A stretch of DNA of 64,000 nt from Kribbella aluminosa (lineage in GTDB: Bacteria > Actinomycetota > Actinomycetes > Propionibacteriales > Kribbellaceae): assembly GCF_017876295.1 (NCBI RefSeq), contig NZ_JAGINT010000001.1, positions 2,728,001 through 2,792,000 of the forward strand. The letters are read 5' to 3'. Positions 8,289-17,083 of this stretch are shown here, one piece after another. The position numbers and the translations under genes were made by a program. Numbering within the stretch: the stretch's first letter is position 1; the number at the start of each line of letters is the position of its first letter. The notes under the pieces were generated by a model. The model worked only from the letters and a program-made list of their open reading frames with translations. It was not told where the DNA came from and did not search any database.

Positions 8289-10556
8289 ATGAAGCTCGCA
8301 CACGCCGTCGCGGCGGTACTGCTGTTCACCGGCCTGGCACCTGTCGTACCGGCCAACGCTGTCGCACCACCCGGCCTGCTCGACTCGTTCGACGGCGCCC
8401 GCGACGCATCCCCGACGTACGGCATGAACGACTCCCTGGGCACGCGCCAATCAGGTCCTGGCAAGGGCGTCACGCTGACCCGGGTGCACGGGAACTGGAC
8501 CTCTCCAGCTGGTACGCCGCCCAGCTACTACTCGCAGGTCAACAACAACTCGTACCCGGGCCGCCTGTCCTTCTGGATCGGCAACTCCGCCGTCCGCCTC
8601 GACGCACCGGCGGCCGCCGACGCAACCGACTCGTACACCGTCTCCGCCACCGTCGACCCGAACGCGAACTCGGCCGGCCCCGACACCGACTGGTCCTCGG
8701 TGATGCTGTCCAGCACCAGTACGTCGACCGGCTACGTCACCGCCTCCGACATCGAGATCGGCCTGACCGTACGGCGAACCGGCGAGGTCATGCTCTACCG
8801 CAACGGCGTCACGCAATGGGCGACCGGTATCACCGCCACGAGGCAGTCGACCGGATTCGGGGTCACCGTCACCGTTACGGGAGCGTCGACGTCAACGCCC
8901 GCAGTGAGCGTCACCGTCAACGGTGCAACGAAAGCAGGCGTCCTGGCCGCACCGCTTCCGCGCGCCTACGTGTACCTCGGCGCGTACCTCACCAGCGGCA
9001 GCAGCACCCCGCCGTACGGCGAAGTGAGCGCTGTCGACAATCTGCAGGTCAGCAAGATCACGCAGTACGTCGACTCGTTCGACGGCGCCGCCGACACCGA
9101 CCCCGGCTACGGCCTCAACGACAACCTGGCCGGACGTCAGACCCCGCAGACGAACGCCGGTTACACGCGGGTCTCCGGCAACTGGACGAGTACCGCTCCG
9201 CCGCCGTCGAACTACTCCCAGGTCAACAACAACGCGTATCCCGGCAAGCTCTCGTTCTGGGTCGCGCCGTCGGCGGTCAGGACCAACGTCCCGGCGATCC
9301 CGGACGGCGACGACGCCATCGACCTCGCCGCCACGGTCGATCCGGACCCGGGCCTGTTCGGCACTCCGGGCGACTGGGTTTCGCTGATGCTGTCCAGCTC
9401 GAGCTCCTCGACCGGCTACGTCACGGATGCGGCCAACCGGCTCGGGATGACGATCGCCCGCAACGGCGTCGTCACGTTCTACAAGGACGGCGCGGTCTTC
9501 GGCCCGACGCTCTCCGCGACCCGGGCAGCGGCCGGCTACGCCGTCTCGGTCCGGATCACGGCCGCGAGTACGGCGAACCCCACGGTCGCCGTCGACGTGA
9601 ACGGCACGCGGACCGCGTTCGCTCTCGGCGCCCCGGTCGGGAAGTCGTACGTCTACCTCGGCGCGTACATCAGCAACGGCAGCGCGACCGCGCCGTACAA
9701 GGAAGTCAGCATTGTCGACAATCTTCAGATCGGCAAAGTGTCGCCGTTCCCGTTCCTCAAGTACTACGGCACGTACGGCACTCGGAACGACGATGCCGCA
9801 GGCAACCATGTCCCGGACATGGCCGGGATCGCCAACCTGCACTGGATCAACGTGTCACCGACCTCGGCCGGTCAACCGGTGACCTATCGGACCGACGTCT
9901 TCGCCAGCTGCCCGCCGCATTCGTGCATCGTTTACGTCGGCAGCGAGTTCTTCAACCCGGACACGGCCGCCCCGGAGCCGAACCTGAATCGCTGGAACAA
10001 CTACGTGGCGATGCTGCAGCCGTACAAGGACAAGATCTTCGGCTACTACCTCAAGGACGAGCCGTACATCTATGGCGTCACCCCTGCGCAGATGGACTGG
10101 CACGCCAATGCCGTCAAGGCGAGTATCACCGCGGGGAGCATCCCGGCCGGGCCGATCCTGATGACCGACACGTTGTACGACATCAACACCTGGGCGCATG
10201 TGCCGGCCGCGGTCGACTGGCTCGGGATGGACGCGTACGCGATGGACGCGGCGACGATCGAGGCGGCCGCGACCCGGCTCGACGAGATGACGCTGGACCC
10301 GACAGACCGGACCTACATGTTCCCGCCGAACGTCCCCGACACCTGGAACGGCTTCACCACCGAGCAGCAGGTGATCGGCAAGCAGTACGAGTACCTGGCG
10401 ACCGCGAACCGCCATCCGAAGCTGACGGCGCTGCTCAACTTCGGCCTCTGGGTCAACACCGGCGCCGCCGGCAGTCATGTCCAGAGCCAGGAGAACGTCC
10501 CGAATCTGTTCGCGATCCAGGAGCGCATCGGCAACAGCGTCATGAACCTGCGCTGA
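8289..10556 (+). CDS. Secreted glycoside-hydrolase-like protein with duplicated beta domain
   Basis: 755 residues from ATG 8289 (GGGAGGAAC just upstream). A signal peptide ends near VPANA. Two tandem repeats of about 225 residues follow (about 27-255 and 259-480), each opening with DSFDGA, containing GNWTS and YSQVNNN.YPG.LSFW, and closing with VDNLQ. They look like laminin-G/concanavalin-like beta domains. The C-terminal 275 residues form a probable TIM barrel with GYYLKDEPYIYG (a DEP acid-residue motif seen in many glycosidases) and WLGMDAYAMD. Its promoter carries the rhamnose-regulon operator and it sits just ahead of a DUF4838 gene, so it probably acts on a rhamnose-containing glycan outside the cell. 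The exact family is not recognised. Confidence 0.7.
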   Translation: MKLAHAVAAVLLFTGLAPVVPANAVAPPGLLDSFDGARDASPTYGMNDSLGTRQSGPGKGVTLTRVHGNWTSPAGTPPSYYSQVNNNSYPGRLSFWIGNSAVRLDAPAAADATDSYTVSATVDPNANSAGPDTDWSSVMLSSTSTSTGYVTASDIEIGLTVRRTGEVMLYRNGVTQWATGITATRQSTGFGVTVTVTGASTSTPAVSVTVNGATKAGVLAAPLPRAYVYLGAYLTSGSSTPPYGEVSAVDNLQVSKITQYVDSFDGAADTDPGYGLNDNLAGRQTPQTNAGYTRVSGNWTSTAPPPSNYSQVNNNAYPGKLSFWVAPSAVRTNVPAIPDGDDAIDLAATVDPDPGLFGTPGDWVSLMLSSSSSSTGYVTDAANRLGMTIARNGVVTFYKDGAVFGPTLSATRAAAGYAVSVRITAASTANPTVAVDVNGTRTAFALGAPVGKSYVYLGAYISNGSATAPYKEVSIVDNLQIGKVSPFPFLKYYGTYGTRNDDAAGNHVPDMAGIANLHWINVSPTSAGQPVTYRTDVFASCPPHSCIVYVGSEFFNPDTAAPEPNLNRWNNYVAMLQPYKDKIFGYYLKDEPYIYGVTPAQMDWHANAVKASITAGSIPAGPILMTDTLYDINTWAHVPAAVDWLGMDAYAMDAATIEAAATRLDEMTLDPTDRTYMFPPNVPDTWNGFTTEQQVIGKQYEYLATANRHPKLTALLNFGLWVNTGAAGSHVQSQENVPNLFAIQERIGNSVMNLR

Positions 10557-10590
10557 GCAACCATCAGATCAACGAGACAGGAGCCCTCGC

Positions 10591-12879
10591 ATGTCCGAAC
10601 ACGTCTCCCGCCGTACCGTCCTGCGCACCGGGGCGGTCGGCGGTATGGCCGCCGCGTTCGCCGGCGTCCTCCCCGCCGGGCTCGCGCACGCCGGCCGGGA
10701 CCACTTGCACCTCGCGCACCGCGGGCGTTCGACGTACGCCGTACTTGCCGGAAGCAAGGATGCGCCGATGGTACGGCGGGCCGCCCGGGAGCTGGTCGAC
10801 TATCTGAACCGGGTTACCGGTGCGGCGATCCCGTTGGTCGACGAGCACACCGTCCGGTCCGGGTACCACGACCTGATCGTGGTCGGTGTCGACAATCCTC
10901 TTGTCGACAAGTTCGGCCGGATCGACCGCGGCAGGCTGGGCGACGACGGGTTCGCCGTCCGGGTCCGCGGCAAGGACGTCCTGATCACCGGCCCGGGCCC
11001 GCTCGGCACCCTGCATGGTGCCTACTGGTTCGCCGAGACCCAGCTCGGGGTGCACTGGTACGCCGAGAACACCGAGACCGTGCCGTCGACGAGCACGATC
11101 GACCTCGACACCGATCCGCTGAACCGCGACTACGTGCCGCGGTTCCGGTTCCGGCAGCTCCATTACGGCGAGGCGTTCAGCGCCGAGAACCGGCACCACC
11201 TGCGGCTGAACGGCCGTCGGGACATGTACGACCTGCCGCAGCCGGCCGACCTGAACGTGTGGTCCGGCTACTGGCCCGAGGACCGGCCGGCGTTCTTCCG
11301 CGACCTGGTGACGGACAAGACACTGATCCAGGACGGCAACATCCAGTTCATGAACCCGGACGCGCGCAGCCAGGCGACGGCGACCGTGATCCGGCTGATC
11401 AACGAGCGGATCGCCCGCGGTGAGAACGCCTCCCTCGGGATCATCCAGTGGGACGCGAACCCGTGGCACCCGGACCCGGCCAGCAAGGCGTTCATCGACG
11501 CGCACGGTGGCGCGGGCTGCGCGGCGATGCTCGACTTCGTCAACGACCTGGCCCGCCGGGTCCGCAAGGTGATCCCGGCTGCGCGGCTGGAGACCGAGGC
11601 GTACCAGTGGTCGATCCAGCCGCCCACGCAGATGACGGTCGAGGACAACGTGGTGATCACGTTCTGTCCGATCTACGCCAACCGCGGCAAGCCGATCATG
11701 GACGACGCGAACGCGGACCAGCGGACCTACCTGCTCGGCTGGACCATGATCGCCAGGAACGTCGTGCTCTGGGATTACCAGACGATGTTCTCCAGCTACC
11801 TGATGCCGTTCCCGCAGTGGTACGACGGGTTCGAGTCGCTCCGCCAGGTGGCGAAGCTGCCGCAGGTGCAGGGCCTCTTCATCCAGGGCGTCTGGAACAC
11901 CCGCGGCGGCGACATGGCCTCGATGCGGACGTGGGTGCTGTCGAGGCTCGCCTGGGACCCGTCGTTGGACGTACGGCGTACCGTCCGCGAATACCTCGAC
12001 GGGTACTACGGTGCCGCGGCCGAGCACGTCGAAGCGTACCTGCAGACGTTGTGGGACTCGAAGGAGGCGAACGGTCCGCTGTCCGAGGGGTCGCAGTACA
12101 TGTCCCGGATCTACGCGCTCGACGTGGTGCGGGCCGCCGACGGGCATTTCGCCAAGGCGGCCGCCGCGGTGCAGGGGAATCAGGAACTGCTCGACCGGCT
12201 CGCGGTCGCCCGGTTCCAACTGGACTACGTGATCTTCATGCGCGCACCGTCGTACCTCGAAGATCTGGCGAAAGCCGGCCAGACCTGGGACCTGGACCTC
12301 GTCAACCGGAAGGCGCGCGCGAAGCGGGCCCTGCAACTGACGGGAATGAGCCGGTACGCCGAGGGCGGTGGTGATGTCGGGAAGATTGTCGACGAGTACG
12401 ACGTGAACCCGGTGCCGCCGGGCGACATCACGCCGCCGGCCGCGGTCGCGGGTCTGCCGGCGGACCAGTGGGCCGACTTCCAGGAGAGCCGGATCCTGAT
12501 CGCGGCGCCGTGGATGACGAGCCTCGCGACCGATCTGAAGGCGTCCAACCATCGCGCGCTTCGGATGGATCCGAACGACTCGCAGTGGGGCGTGCAGTTC
12601 TGGCTCGACCAGTTGGGCGACGGGAACTGGCGGCTGTTCGTCTCGGTCCGCGCAGACGCCGGGACCTTGGCGGCCGGTACGCCGGTCGCGGACATCGGCG
12701 TGTATCCGCCGTTCGGGAACAACGTGGTGAAGTCCGCGGGTGACTTGGCAGGCGGCGGGTACCACGAGATCGAGCTGCCCGGGACGTACAGCCGGGACTC
12801 GCAGCACGTGCTCTACCTGCAGAACCTGTCGAAGGTGCCGGCGCTGTGGATCGACCGGGTGTTCGCCATCAAAGTCTGA
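10591..12879 (+). CDS. Tat-exported DUF4838 protein, first copy
   Basis: 762 residues. A twin-arginine signal (SRRTVLRTG with a hydrophobic run to LAHA) points to Tat export. The N-terminal third resembles the alpha-glucuronidase-type N-terminal domain (LDGF-like loop GDDGFAVRVRGKDVLITGP, then HGAYWFAETQLGVHWYA). The middle is DUF4838-like with DPASKAFIDAHGGAG, LETEAYQWS and WNTRGGDM. The C-terminal 120 residues form a beta-rich accessory domain. The family is widespread in polysaccharide loci; catalysis is presumed, not shown. It follows the 8289 gene by 34 bases, so it is probably co-transcribed. A close relative of similar length (766 residues) lies at 30213-32513. Confidence 0.75.
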   Translation: MSEHVSRRTVLRTGAVGGMAAAFAGVLPAGLAHAGRDHLHLAHRGRSTYAVLAGSKDAPMVRRAARELVDYLNRVTGAAIPLVDEHTVRSGYHDLIVVGVDNPLVDKFGRIDRGRLGDDGFAVRVRGKDVLITGPGPLGTLHGAYWFAETQLGVHWYAENTETVPSTSTIDLDTDPLNRDYVPRFRFRQLHYGEAFSAENRHHLRLNGRRDMYDLPQPADLNVWSGYWPEDRPAFFRDLVTDKTLIQDGNIQFMNPDARSQATATVIRLINERIARGENASLGIIQWDANPWHPDPASKAFIDAHGGAGCAAMLDFVNDLARRVRKVIPAARLETEAYQWSIQPPTQMTVEDNVVITFCPIYANRGKPIMDDANADQRTYLLGWTMIARNVVLWDYQTMFSSYLMPFPQWYDGFESLRQVAKLPQVQGLFIQGVWNTRGGDMASMRTWVLSRLAWDPSLDVRRTVREYLDGYYGAAAEHVEAYLQTLWDSKEANGPLSEGSQYMSRIYALDVVRAADGHFAKAAAAVQGNQELLDRLAVARFQLDYVIFMRAPSYLEDLAKAGQTWDLDLVNRKARAKRALQLTGMSRYAEGGGDVGKIVDEYDVNPVPPGDITPPAAVAGLPADQWADFQESRILIAAPWMTSLATDLKASNHRALRMDPNDSQWGVQFWLDQLGDGNWRLFVSVRADAGTLAAGTPVADIGVYPPFGNNVVKSAGDLAGGGYHEIELPGTYSRDSQHVLYLQNLSKVPALWIDRVFAIKV

Positions 12880-12892
12880 GCCCGGTCGGTAC

Positions 12893-12910
12893 AATTGACG
12901 CGCTCCAGAC
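12893..12910. promoter_or_regulatory. Imperfect LacI-type operator (rhamnose regulon, site 2)
   Basis: AATTGACGCGCTCCAGAC keeps the left arm and CGCTCCA core of the regulon operator but has a degenerate right end. It lies just upstream of the lacI-type regulator gene, where weak autoregulation would be expected. Confidence 0.5.
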
Positions 12911-12947
12911 GATGCTCACCCGCATCGGTCCGACAGATGGGTCCAGT

Positions 12948-13952
12948 GTGATAGCGAACATCGAGGACGTCGCCCGGCTGGCCGGCGTCGCCCGGTCCAC
13001 CGTGAGCAACGTGATCAACCGCCCGGAGATCGTTGCCGAGGCCACCCGGTTGCGGGTGCAGAACGCGATGGACATGCTCGGGTACGTTCCGAACGAGTCT
13101 GCACGGGTGCTGGCCGGCGGGATGGGCCGGTTCGTCGGGATGGTCGTCCACGACGCCAGCAACCCGTTCTTCGGTGAGATGGCCCGGGCGGTCGAGGACA
13201 TCGCACTGGAGCGCGACTACGTGGTGACACTGACCAGCACCGGTGCCGAGCCCGGGCGGGAGGACAACGCGCTGCGGCTGCTGATGCGGCAGCGCGCGCA
13301 AGGCGTCCTACTGACAACTACGGCGATGCGCGCCACGTCCGTAGCGAGCCTGCGCGGGATCGGCACCCGGGTGGTGTTGCTGGACACGCCCGGCGGTCCC
13401 GAGGAGTGCTCTGTGTCTGTGGACGATGTCGACGGTGGCCGGCTGGTCGGTACGCATTTCCTGGACTGCGGGTACCGGCAGATGGCCTTCGCAGGCCGGC
13501 CCGCGCGCACCACCCAGCACGGCGACCGGCTGGCCGGCCTGCGGCAGACCCTCGCGGGGGACAGCCGCGGCCGAGGCGTGCACGTCCAGGAGATCCTGGT
13601 CGCCGCGGACGATGTTGCCAGCGGGCGGGAGGTCGCGGCGACCATCGCGAAGGGCGACCTCTCGAGCCCGCTGGCGGTGCTCTGCGGCAACGACCTGATC
13701 GCGATGGGCCTGATGTTCGGCCTGCAGGAGCTGGGCATCGACGTGCCCGGCCAGGTCGCGATCTGCGGGTACGACGACATCGACCTCGCGCAGTACCTCG
13801 CCATCCCGCTGACAACCGTCCGGCAGCCGATGGCCGAGATGGGGCGGACCGCGTTCGAGCTGCTGCTCAGCGAGGTGACCGACACCGGCCACGTCCACGA
13901 GGCCCGCCGGTTCGCGCCCGAGCTCGTCGTGCGCGGCTCGACCACTCCCTGA
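12948..13952 (+). CDS. LacI family regulator, predicted rhamnose-regulon repressor
   Basis: 334 residues if translation starts at GTG 12948, which puts the helix-turn-helix (NIEDVARLAGVARSTVSNVI) at the usual distance from the N-terminus. ATG 12912 would add 12 residues and neither start has a strong ribosome binding site. The hinge helix ESARVLAGG is followed by a periplasmic-binding-protein-like sensor domain (VGMVVHDASNPFFGEMARAV, then ICGYDDIDLAQYLAIPLTTV). It lies in the middle of the rhamnose gene set and its own upstream region contains an operator-like sequence. L-rhamnose or a rhamnosyl oligosaccharide is the likely inducer, by inference. Confidence 0.85.
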   Translation: MIANIEDVARLAGVARSTVSNVINRPEIVAEATRLRVQNAMDMLGYVPNESARVLAGGMGRFVGMVVHDASNPFFGEMARAVEDIALERDYVVTLTSTGAEPGREDNALRLLMRQRAQGVLLTTTAMRATSVASLRGIGTRVVLLDTPGGPEECSVSVDDVDGGRLVGTHFLDCGYRQMAFAGRPARTTQHGDRLAGLRQTLAGDSRGRGVHVQEILVAADDVASGREVAATIAKGDLSSPLAVLCGNDLIAMGLMFGLQELGIDVPGQVAICGYDDIDLAQYLAIPLTTVRQPMAEMGRTAFELLLSEVTDTGHVHEARRFAPELVVRGSTTP

Positions 13953-13996
13953 ACGACCGGAACCGGCCAAACCCACAGCGGCCCCGTACGGCATAG

Positions 13997-14014
13997 AATT
14001 GGAGCGGTTCAATT
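13997..14014. promoter_or_regulatory. LacI-type operator (rhamnose regulon, site 3)
   Basis: AATTGGAGCGGTTCAATT lies 54 bases before the rhamnose isomerase start. It is the exact reverse complement of the site upstream of the sugar-binding protein gene (18479-18496), so both promoters carry the same 18-mer. Confidence 0.8.
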
Positions 14015-14067
14015 GAGCCGCCACGCGCGCCGCTCCCGGCGCGCAGCGACCAGGAGGAGTGGGGATC

Positions 14068-15243
14068 ATGACGGCCAGCCCGAACGAGCTCGTCGAACGC
14101 ATCGCCGGCTTCACGATCGAGACCCAGAGCTGGGGATACGTGAGCACCGGCACCCGGTTCAAGGTGTTCAACACGCCCGGTACGCCGCGGACCGTGCACG
14201 AGAAAGTCGACGACGCCGCGCTCGTCCACCGGCTGACCGGCGTGACGCCGACGGTCGCGCTGCACATCCCGTGGGACCGCACCGACTACGCCGAACTCCG
14301 CCGGTACGCCGAGGAGCAGGGCGTCCGGATCGGGTCGATCAGCCCGAACATCTTCCAGGACGACGACTACCACCACGGTTCGTTCACCAACCCCGATCCG
14401 GCGATCCGCGCGAAGGCCGTCGCGACGTCGGTCGAGTGTGTCGGCATCATGCGCACCACCGGCTCCAAGCAGCTGTCGATGTGGGTTGCCGACGGCACCA
14501 ACTACCCGGGCCAGGGCGACTTCCGCCGGCGTCGCGCCTGGCTGCAGGATTCGCTGCAGCAGGTGTACGACGCGCTCGACCCGGACATGTCGATGATCCT
14601 GGAGTACAAGCTCTTCGAGCCGGCGTTCTACCACACCGACATCTCCGACTGGGGCCAGTCGCTGTTGCTGTGCCAGGAGCTGGGGGACCGGGCGAACGTG
14701 CTCGTCGACCTCGGCCACCACGCTCTGGGCGTGAACATCGAGCACATCGTCGCCACGCTGCTCGGGCAGCGGCGCCTCGGCGGCTTCGACCTGAACGGCA
14801 AGCGGTACGCCGACGACGACCTGATGGTCGGGTCCACGAACCCGTACGAGCTGTTCCTGATCATGGCCGAGATCACCCACGCGCTGGCCGATCCGGATCC
14901 GGGGATCGCGGCCGGGGCGGCCGATGTGCTGTTCAAGATCGACCAGTGCGCGATGGTGGAGGAAAAGCTGCCGGCGATGTTGCGCAGTATCGAGGCCTGT
15001 CAGATCGCCTACGCGAAGTCGTTGCTGATCGATCGGGACGAACTACGGAAGGCTCAGGACACGGGCGACGTGGTCGGGGCGAACACGCTGGTGGACAGTG
15101 CGTTCCAGACCGACGTACGGCCGTTCCTGTGGCAGGCGCGGGAGTTGCTCGGTGGGCCGGCCGACCCGCTGCGGGCCTACCTGGACTCGGGGCTGCCGGA
15201 GAGGCTGGCGGCGGAGCGGATCGGCGCCCCTGCTGGGTGGTGA
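14068..15243 (+). CDS. rhaI: L-rhamnose isomerase (xylose-isomerase-like barrel type)
   Basis: 391 residues. ATG 14068 is preferred over GTG 14059 because AGGAGG-like sequence at 14052-14057 is better spaced. The protein is a xylose-isomerase-like TIM barrel of the actinobacterial/rhizobial RhaI type: FKVFNTPGTPRTVHEK near the start, SISPNIFQDDDYHHGSFTNP, metal-ligand positions in LEYKLFEP (Glu) and VDLGHHALG (Asp, His), then FDLNGKRYADDDL. It converts L-rhamnose to L-rhamnulose in the cytoplasm, the first catabolic step after import. A perfect regulon operator precedes it. It faces the ABC importer genes across a bidirectional terminator. Confidence 0.88.
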   Translation: MTASPNELVERIAGFTIETQSWGYVSTGTRFKVFNTPGTPRTVHEKVDDAALVHRLTGVTPTVALHIPWDRTDYAELRRYAEEQGVRIGSISPNIFQDDDYHHGSFTNPDPAIRAKAVATSVECVGIMRTTGSKQLSMWVADGTNYPGQGDFRRRRAWLQDSLQQVYDALDPDMSMILEYKLFEPAFYHTDISDWGQSLLLCQELGDRANVLVDLGHHALGVNIEHIVATLLGQRRLGGFDLNGKRYADDDLMVGSTNPYELFLIMAEITHALADPDPGIAAGAADVLFKIDQCAMVEEKLPAMLRSIEACQIAYAKSLLIDRDELRKAQDTGDVVGANTLVDSAFQTDVRPFLWQARELLGGPADPLRAYLDSGLPERLAAERIGAPAGW

Positions 15244-15251
15244 CGGTAGTT

Positions 15252-15277
15252 GCCGGCGGCACCTGGGTGCCGCCGGC
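15252..15277. terminator. Bidirectional terminator hairpin
   Basis: GCCGGCGGCA and TGCCGCCGGC form a perfect 10-bp stem around the loop CCTGGG. It occupies the 38-base gap between the convergent rhamnose isomerase and permease genes, so it can serve both transcripts. No U-tract is present, as is common in actinomycetes. Confidence 0.75.
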
Positions 15278-15281
15278 CCTG

Positions 15282-16160
15282 TCAGCCCTTGACCGCGCCG
15301 GCGGCGCCGGCGCTGCGGAGGAACTGGCGCTGGAAGATCAGGAACAGCACCAGCGGGATGACCACCGTGCAGAACATTCCGGCCAGCAGCAAGGACTTCT
15401 CGGCGGTCAGCGAGATCTTGAACAACGCCACGCTGAGCGGTTGCGTCTCCGGCTTGGTGAGCACCAGCAGCGGCCAGAGGAAGTCCTTCCAGGATGCGAT
15501 GAACGTCAGCATCAGGACGACTCCGAGGATCGGCCGGGCCATCGGCAGCAGGATCCAGATGAACACGCCGAACGACCCGGCACCGTCGATCCGGGCCGCT
15601 TCGTACAACTCGGCCGGGATCCGGTCGAAGAACTGCTTCACGATCAGCACGTTGAACGCGCTCGCCGCCGCGGGCAGCCAGACCCCGAGATAGTTGCCGG
15701 TGAACCCGAGCTGCTTGACCGTGAGGTAGAGCGGGACGAGCGTGATCGTCCCGGGCACGAACAGCGTCGCGAGGATCAGCCCTTGCAGGACAGGCGCCCA
15801 CCGCGGCCGCAGTACGGCGAGTACGTAGCCGCCTGTGGTGGAGACGATGATCGAGGTGACCATCGTCCCGGCCGCGATCAGGATCGTGTTGAGGGTGGAG
15901 CGTCCGATGCCGATGCTGGTCCAGGCATCGGCGACGTTGTGCCACTGCACCCCGGACGGCCACAGCGCGAGCGGCCGGGTGACGGTGTCCTCGGTGGTCG
16001 ACACGGCAGCTTTCGCCAGCCAGAGCAGTGGTCCGAGTCCGGCGATCGCCGCCAGCACCAGCCCGGCCAGGATCGACACGGCGAGACCGATCCTGACCGG
16101 GGTCCGGCGGAGGTCGGCCGCGGAGACGATGCTGCGTTCCTCGGCGTCCCGACTGCTCAT
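15282..16160 (-). CDS. Sugar ABC transporter permease, MalG type (rhamnoside importer)
   Basis: 292 residues with six predicted membrane helices. The permease EAA loop is YEAARIDGAGSFGVFIWILL. ATG 16160 overlaps the TGA of the upstream permease (ATGA), fixing the start and indicating translational coupling. It pairs with the permease at 16157-17083 and the lipoprotein at 17080-18462 in one transcript under operator site 4. No ATPase gene is present. By regulon membership it should import rhamnose or rhamno-oligosaccharides. Confidence 0.88.
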   Translation of the reverse strand: MSSRDAEERSIVSAADLRRTPVRIGLAVSILAGLVLAAIAGLGPLLWLAKAAVSTTEDTVTRPLALWPSGVQWHNVADAWTSIGIGRSTLNTILIAAGTMVTSIIVSTTGGYVLAVLRPRWAPVLQGLILATLFVPGTITLVPLYLTVKQLGFTGNYLGVWLPAAASAFNVLIVKQFFDRIPAELYEAARIDGAGSFGVFIWILLPMARPILGVVLMLTFIASWKDFLWPLLVLTKPETQPLSVALFKISLTAEKSLLLAGMFCTVVIPLVLFLIFQRQFLRSAGAAGAVKG

Positions 16161-17083
16161 GTCCGGCTCCATTTCCGGGTCGCGAACAGGTAGCCGGCAG
16201 ACACCGCCGCGAGCACGACGGCGAGCAGCAGGCTCAACGCGGTGGCGGCGCCGAAGTCGCCGTACACGAAGGCGTAGTTGTAGATCAGGAGCAGCACGGT
16301 CATGGTCTTGTTCTCCGGGCCGCCGCCGGTGAGCAGGAAGGGTTCGGTGAAGACCTGCAGCGTGCCGATGATCTGGAGCAGCAGCAGGACCAGTACGACG
16401 GTGCGCAGTTGCGGCAGCGTGATGTGCCAGAAGCGCCGGAGTAGAGATGCGCCGTCGATCTCCGCGGCCTCGTACAGCTCGCTGCGGATCGACATCAGGG
16501 CGGCGACGAAGATGACCGTGCCTTGGCCGAACGCGGACCAGGTGGCCATCAGAACCAGCGACGGCATCGCGGTGATCGAGTCCTGAAGCCAAGCGACCGG
16601 GCCGATGCCGGCGACCCCGAGCAGTGAGTTGAACAGCCCGTCCTTGCCCGGGTCGTAGAACTCGCGCCAGAGCAGGATGCCGACCACTGGCGGCAGGATG
16701 ACCGGGATGAACACGAGCACCGTCGCGAGCTGGCGGGAATGGCGCATCTCCGCGATCAGGGTCGCCGCCAGCAGCGGGACCGGGAAGCCAAAGAGGGCCG
16801 CCAGGAGGGCGAAGTACGCCGTGTTCGTGACGGCCTGGCCGAGTAGCGGGTCGGACAGCACCCGGTTGAAGTTCTCCAGGCCGACCCAGGTGGTCTGCAG
16901 GAAGTTGGTGTGCTGGAAGCTCAGCGCGAGGCCGCGCAGCAGCGGCCACCAGGAGAAGAGTGCAAACACCAGGATTGTCGGCAATCCGAAGATCAACGCG
17001 TCGACACGTATCCGGCGTGGTCGCGCCGGAGCGGGCGGCGCCTGGTGGCGCAGCCCGCTCGAGCGGTTTTCGGTACGGCTCAC
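16157..17083 (-). CDS. Sugar ABC transporter permease, MalF type (rhamnoside importer)
   Basis: 308 residues starting at GTG 17083, which overlaps the TGA of the binding-protein gene (GTGA). Six membrane helices are predicted after a basic, proline-rich cytoplasmic N-terminus. The EAA loop reads YEAAEIDGASLLRRFWHITL, and FTEPFLLTGGGPENKT is characteristic of MalF-type permeases. It forms the importer heterodimer with the MalG-type neighbour. Confidence 0.88.
   Translation of the reverse strand: MSRTENRSSGLRHQAPPAPARPRRIRVDALIFGLPTILVFALFSWWPLLRGLALSFQHTNFLQTTWVGLENFNRVLSDPLLGQAVTNTAYFALLAALFGFPVPLLAATLIAEMRHSRQLATVLVFIPVILPPVVGILLWREFYDPGKDGLFNSLLGVAGIGPVAWLQDSITAMPSLVLMATWSAFGQGTVIFVAALMSIRSELYEAAEIDGASLLRRFWHITLPQLRTVVLVLLLLQIIGTLQVFTEPFLLTGGGPENKTMTVLLLIYNYAFVYGDFGAATALSLLLAVVLAAVSAGYLFATRKWSRT

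Noticed and set aside
10564..12894. Minus-strand open frame of 776 codons opposite the first DUF4838 gene
   Set aside because: Mirror of the coding strand with no ribosome binding site or domain; the plus-strand gene has a Tat signal and clear motifs.
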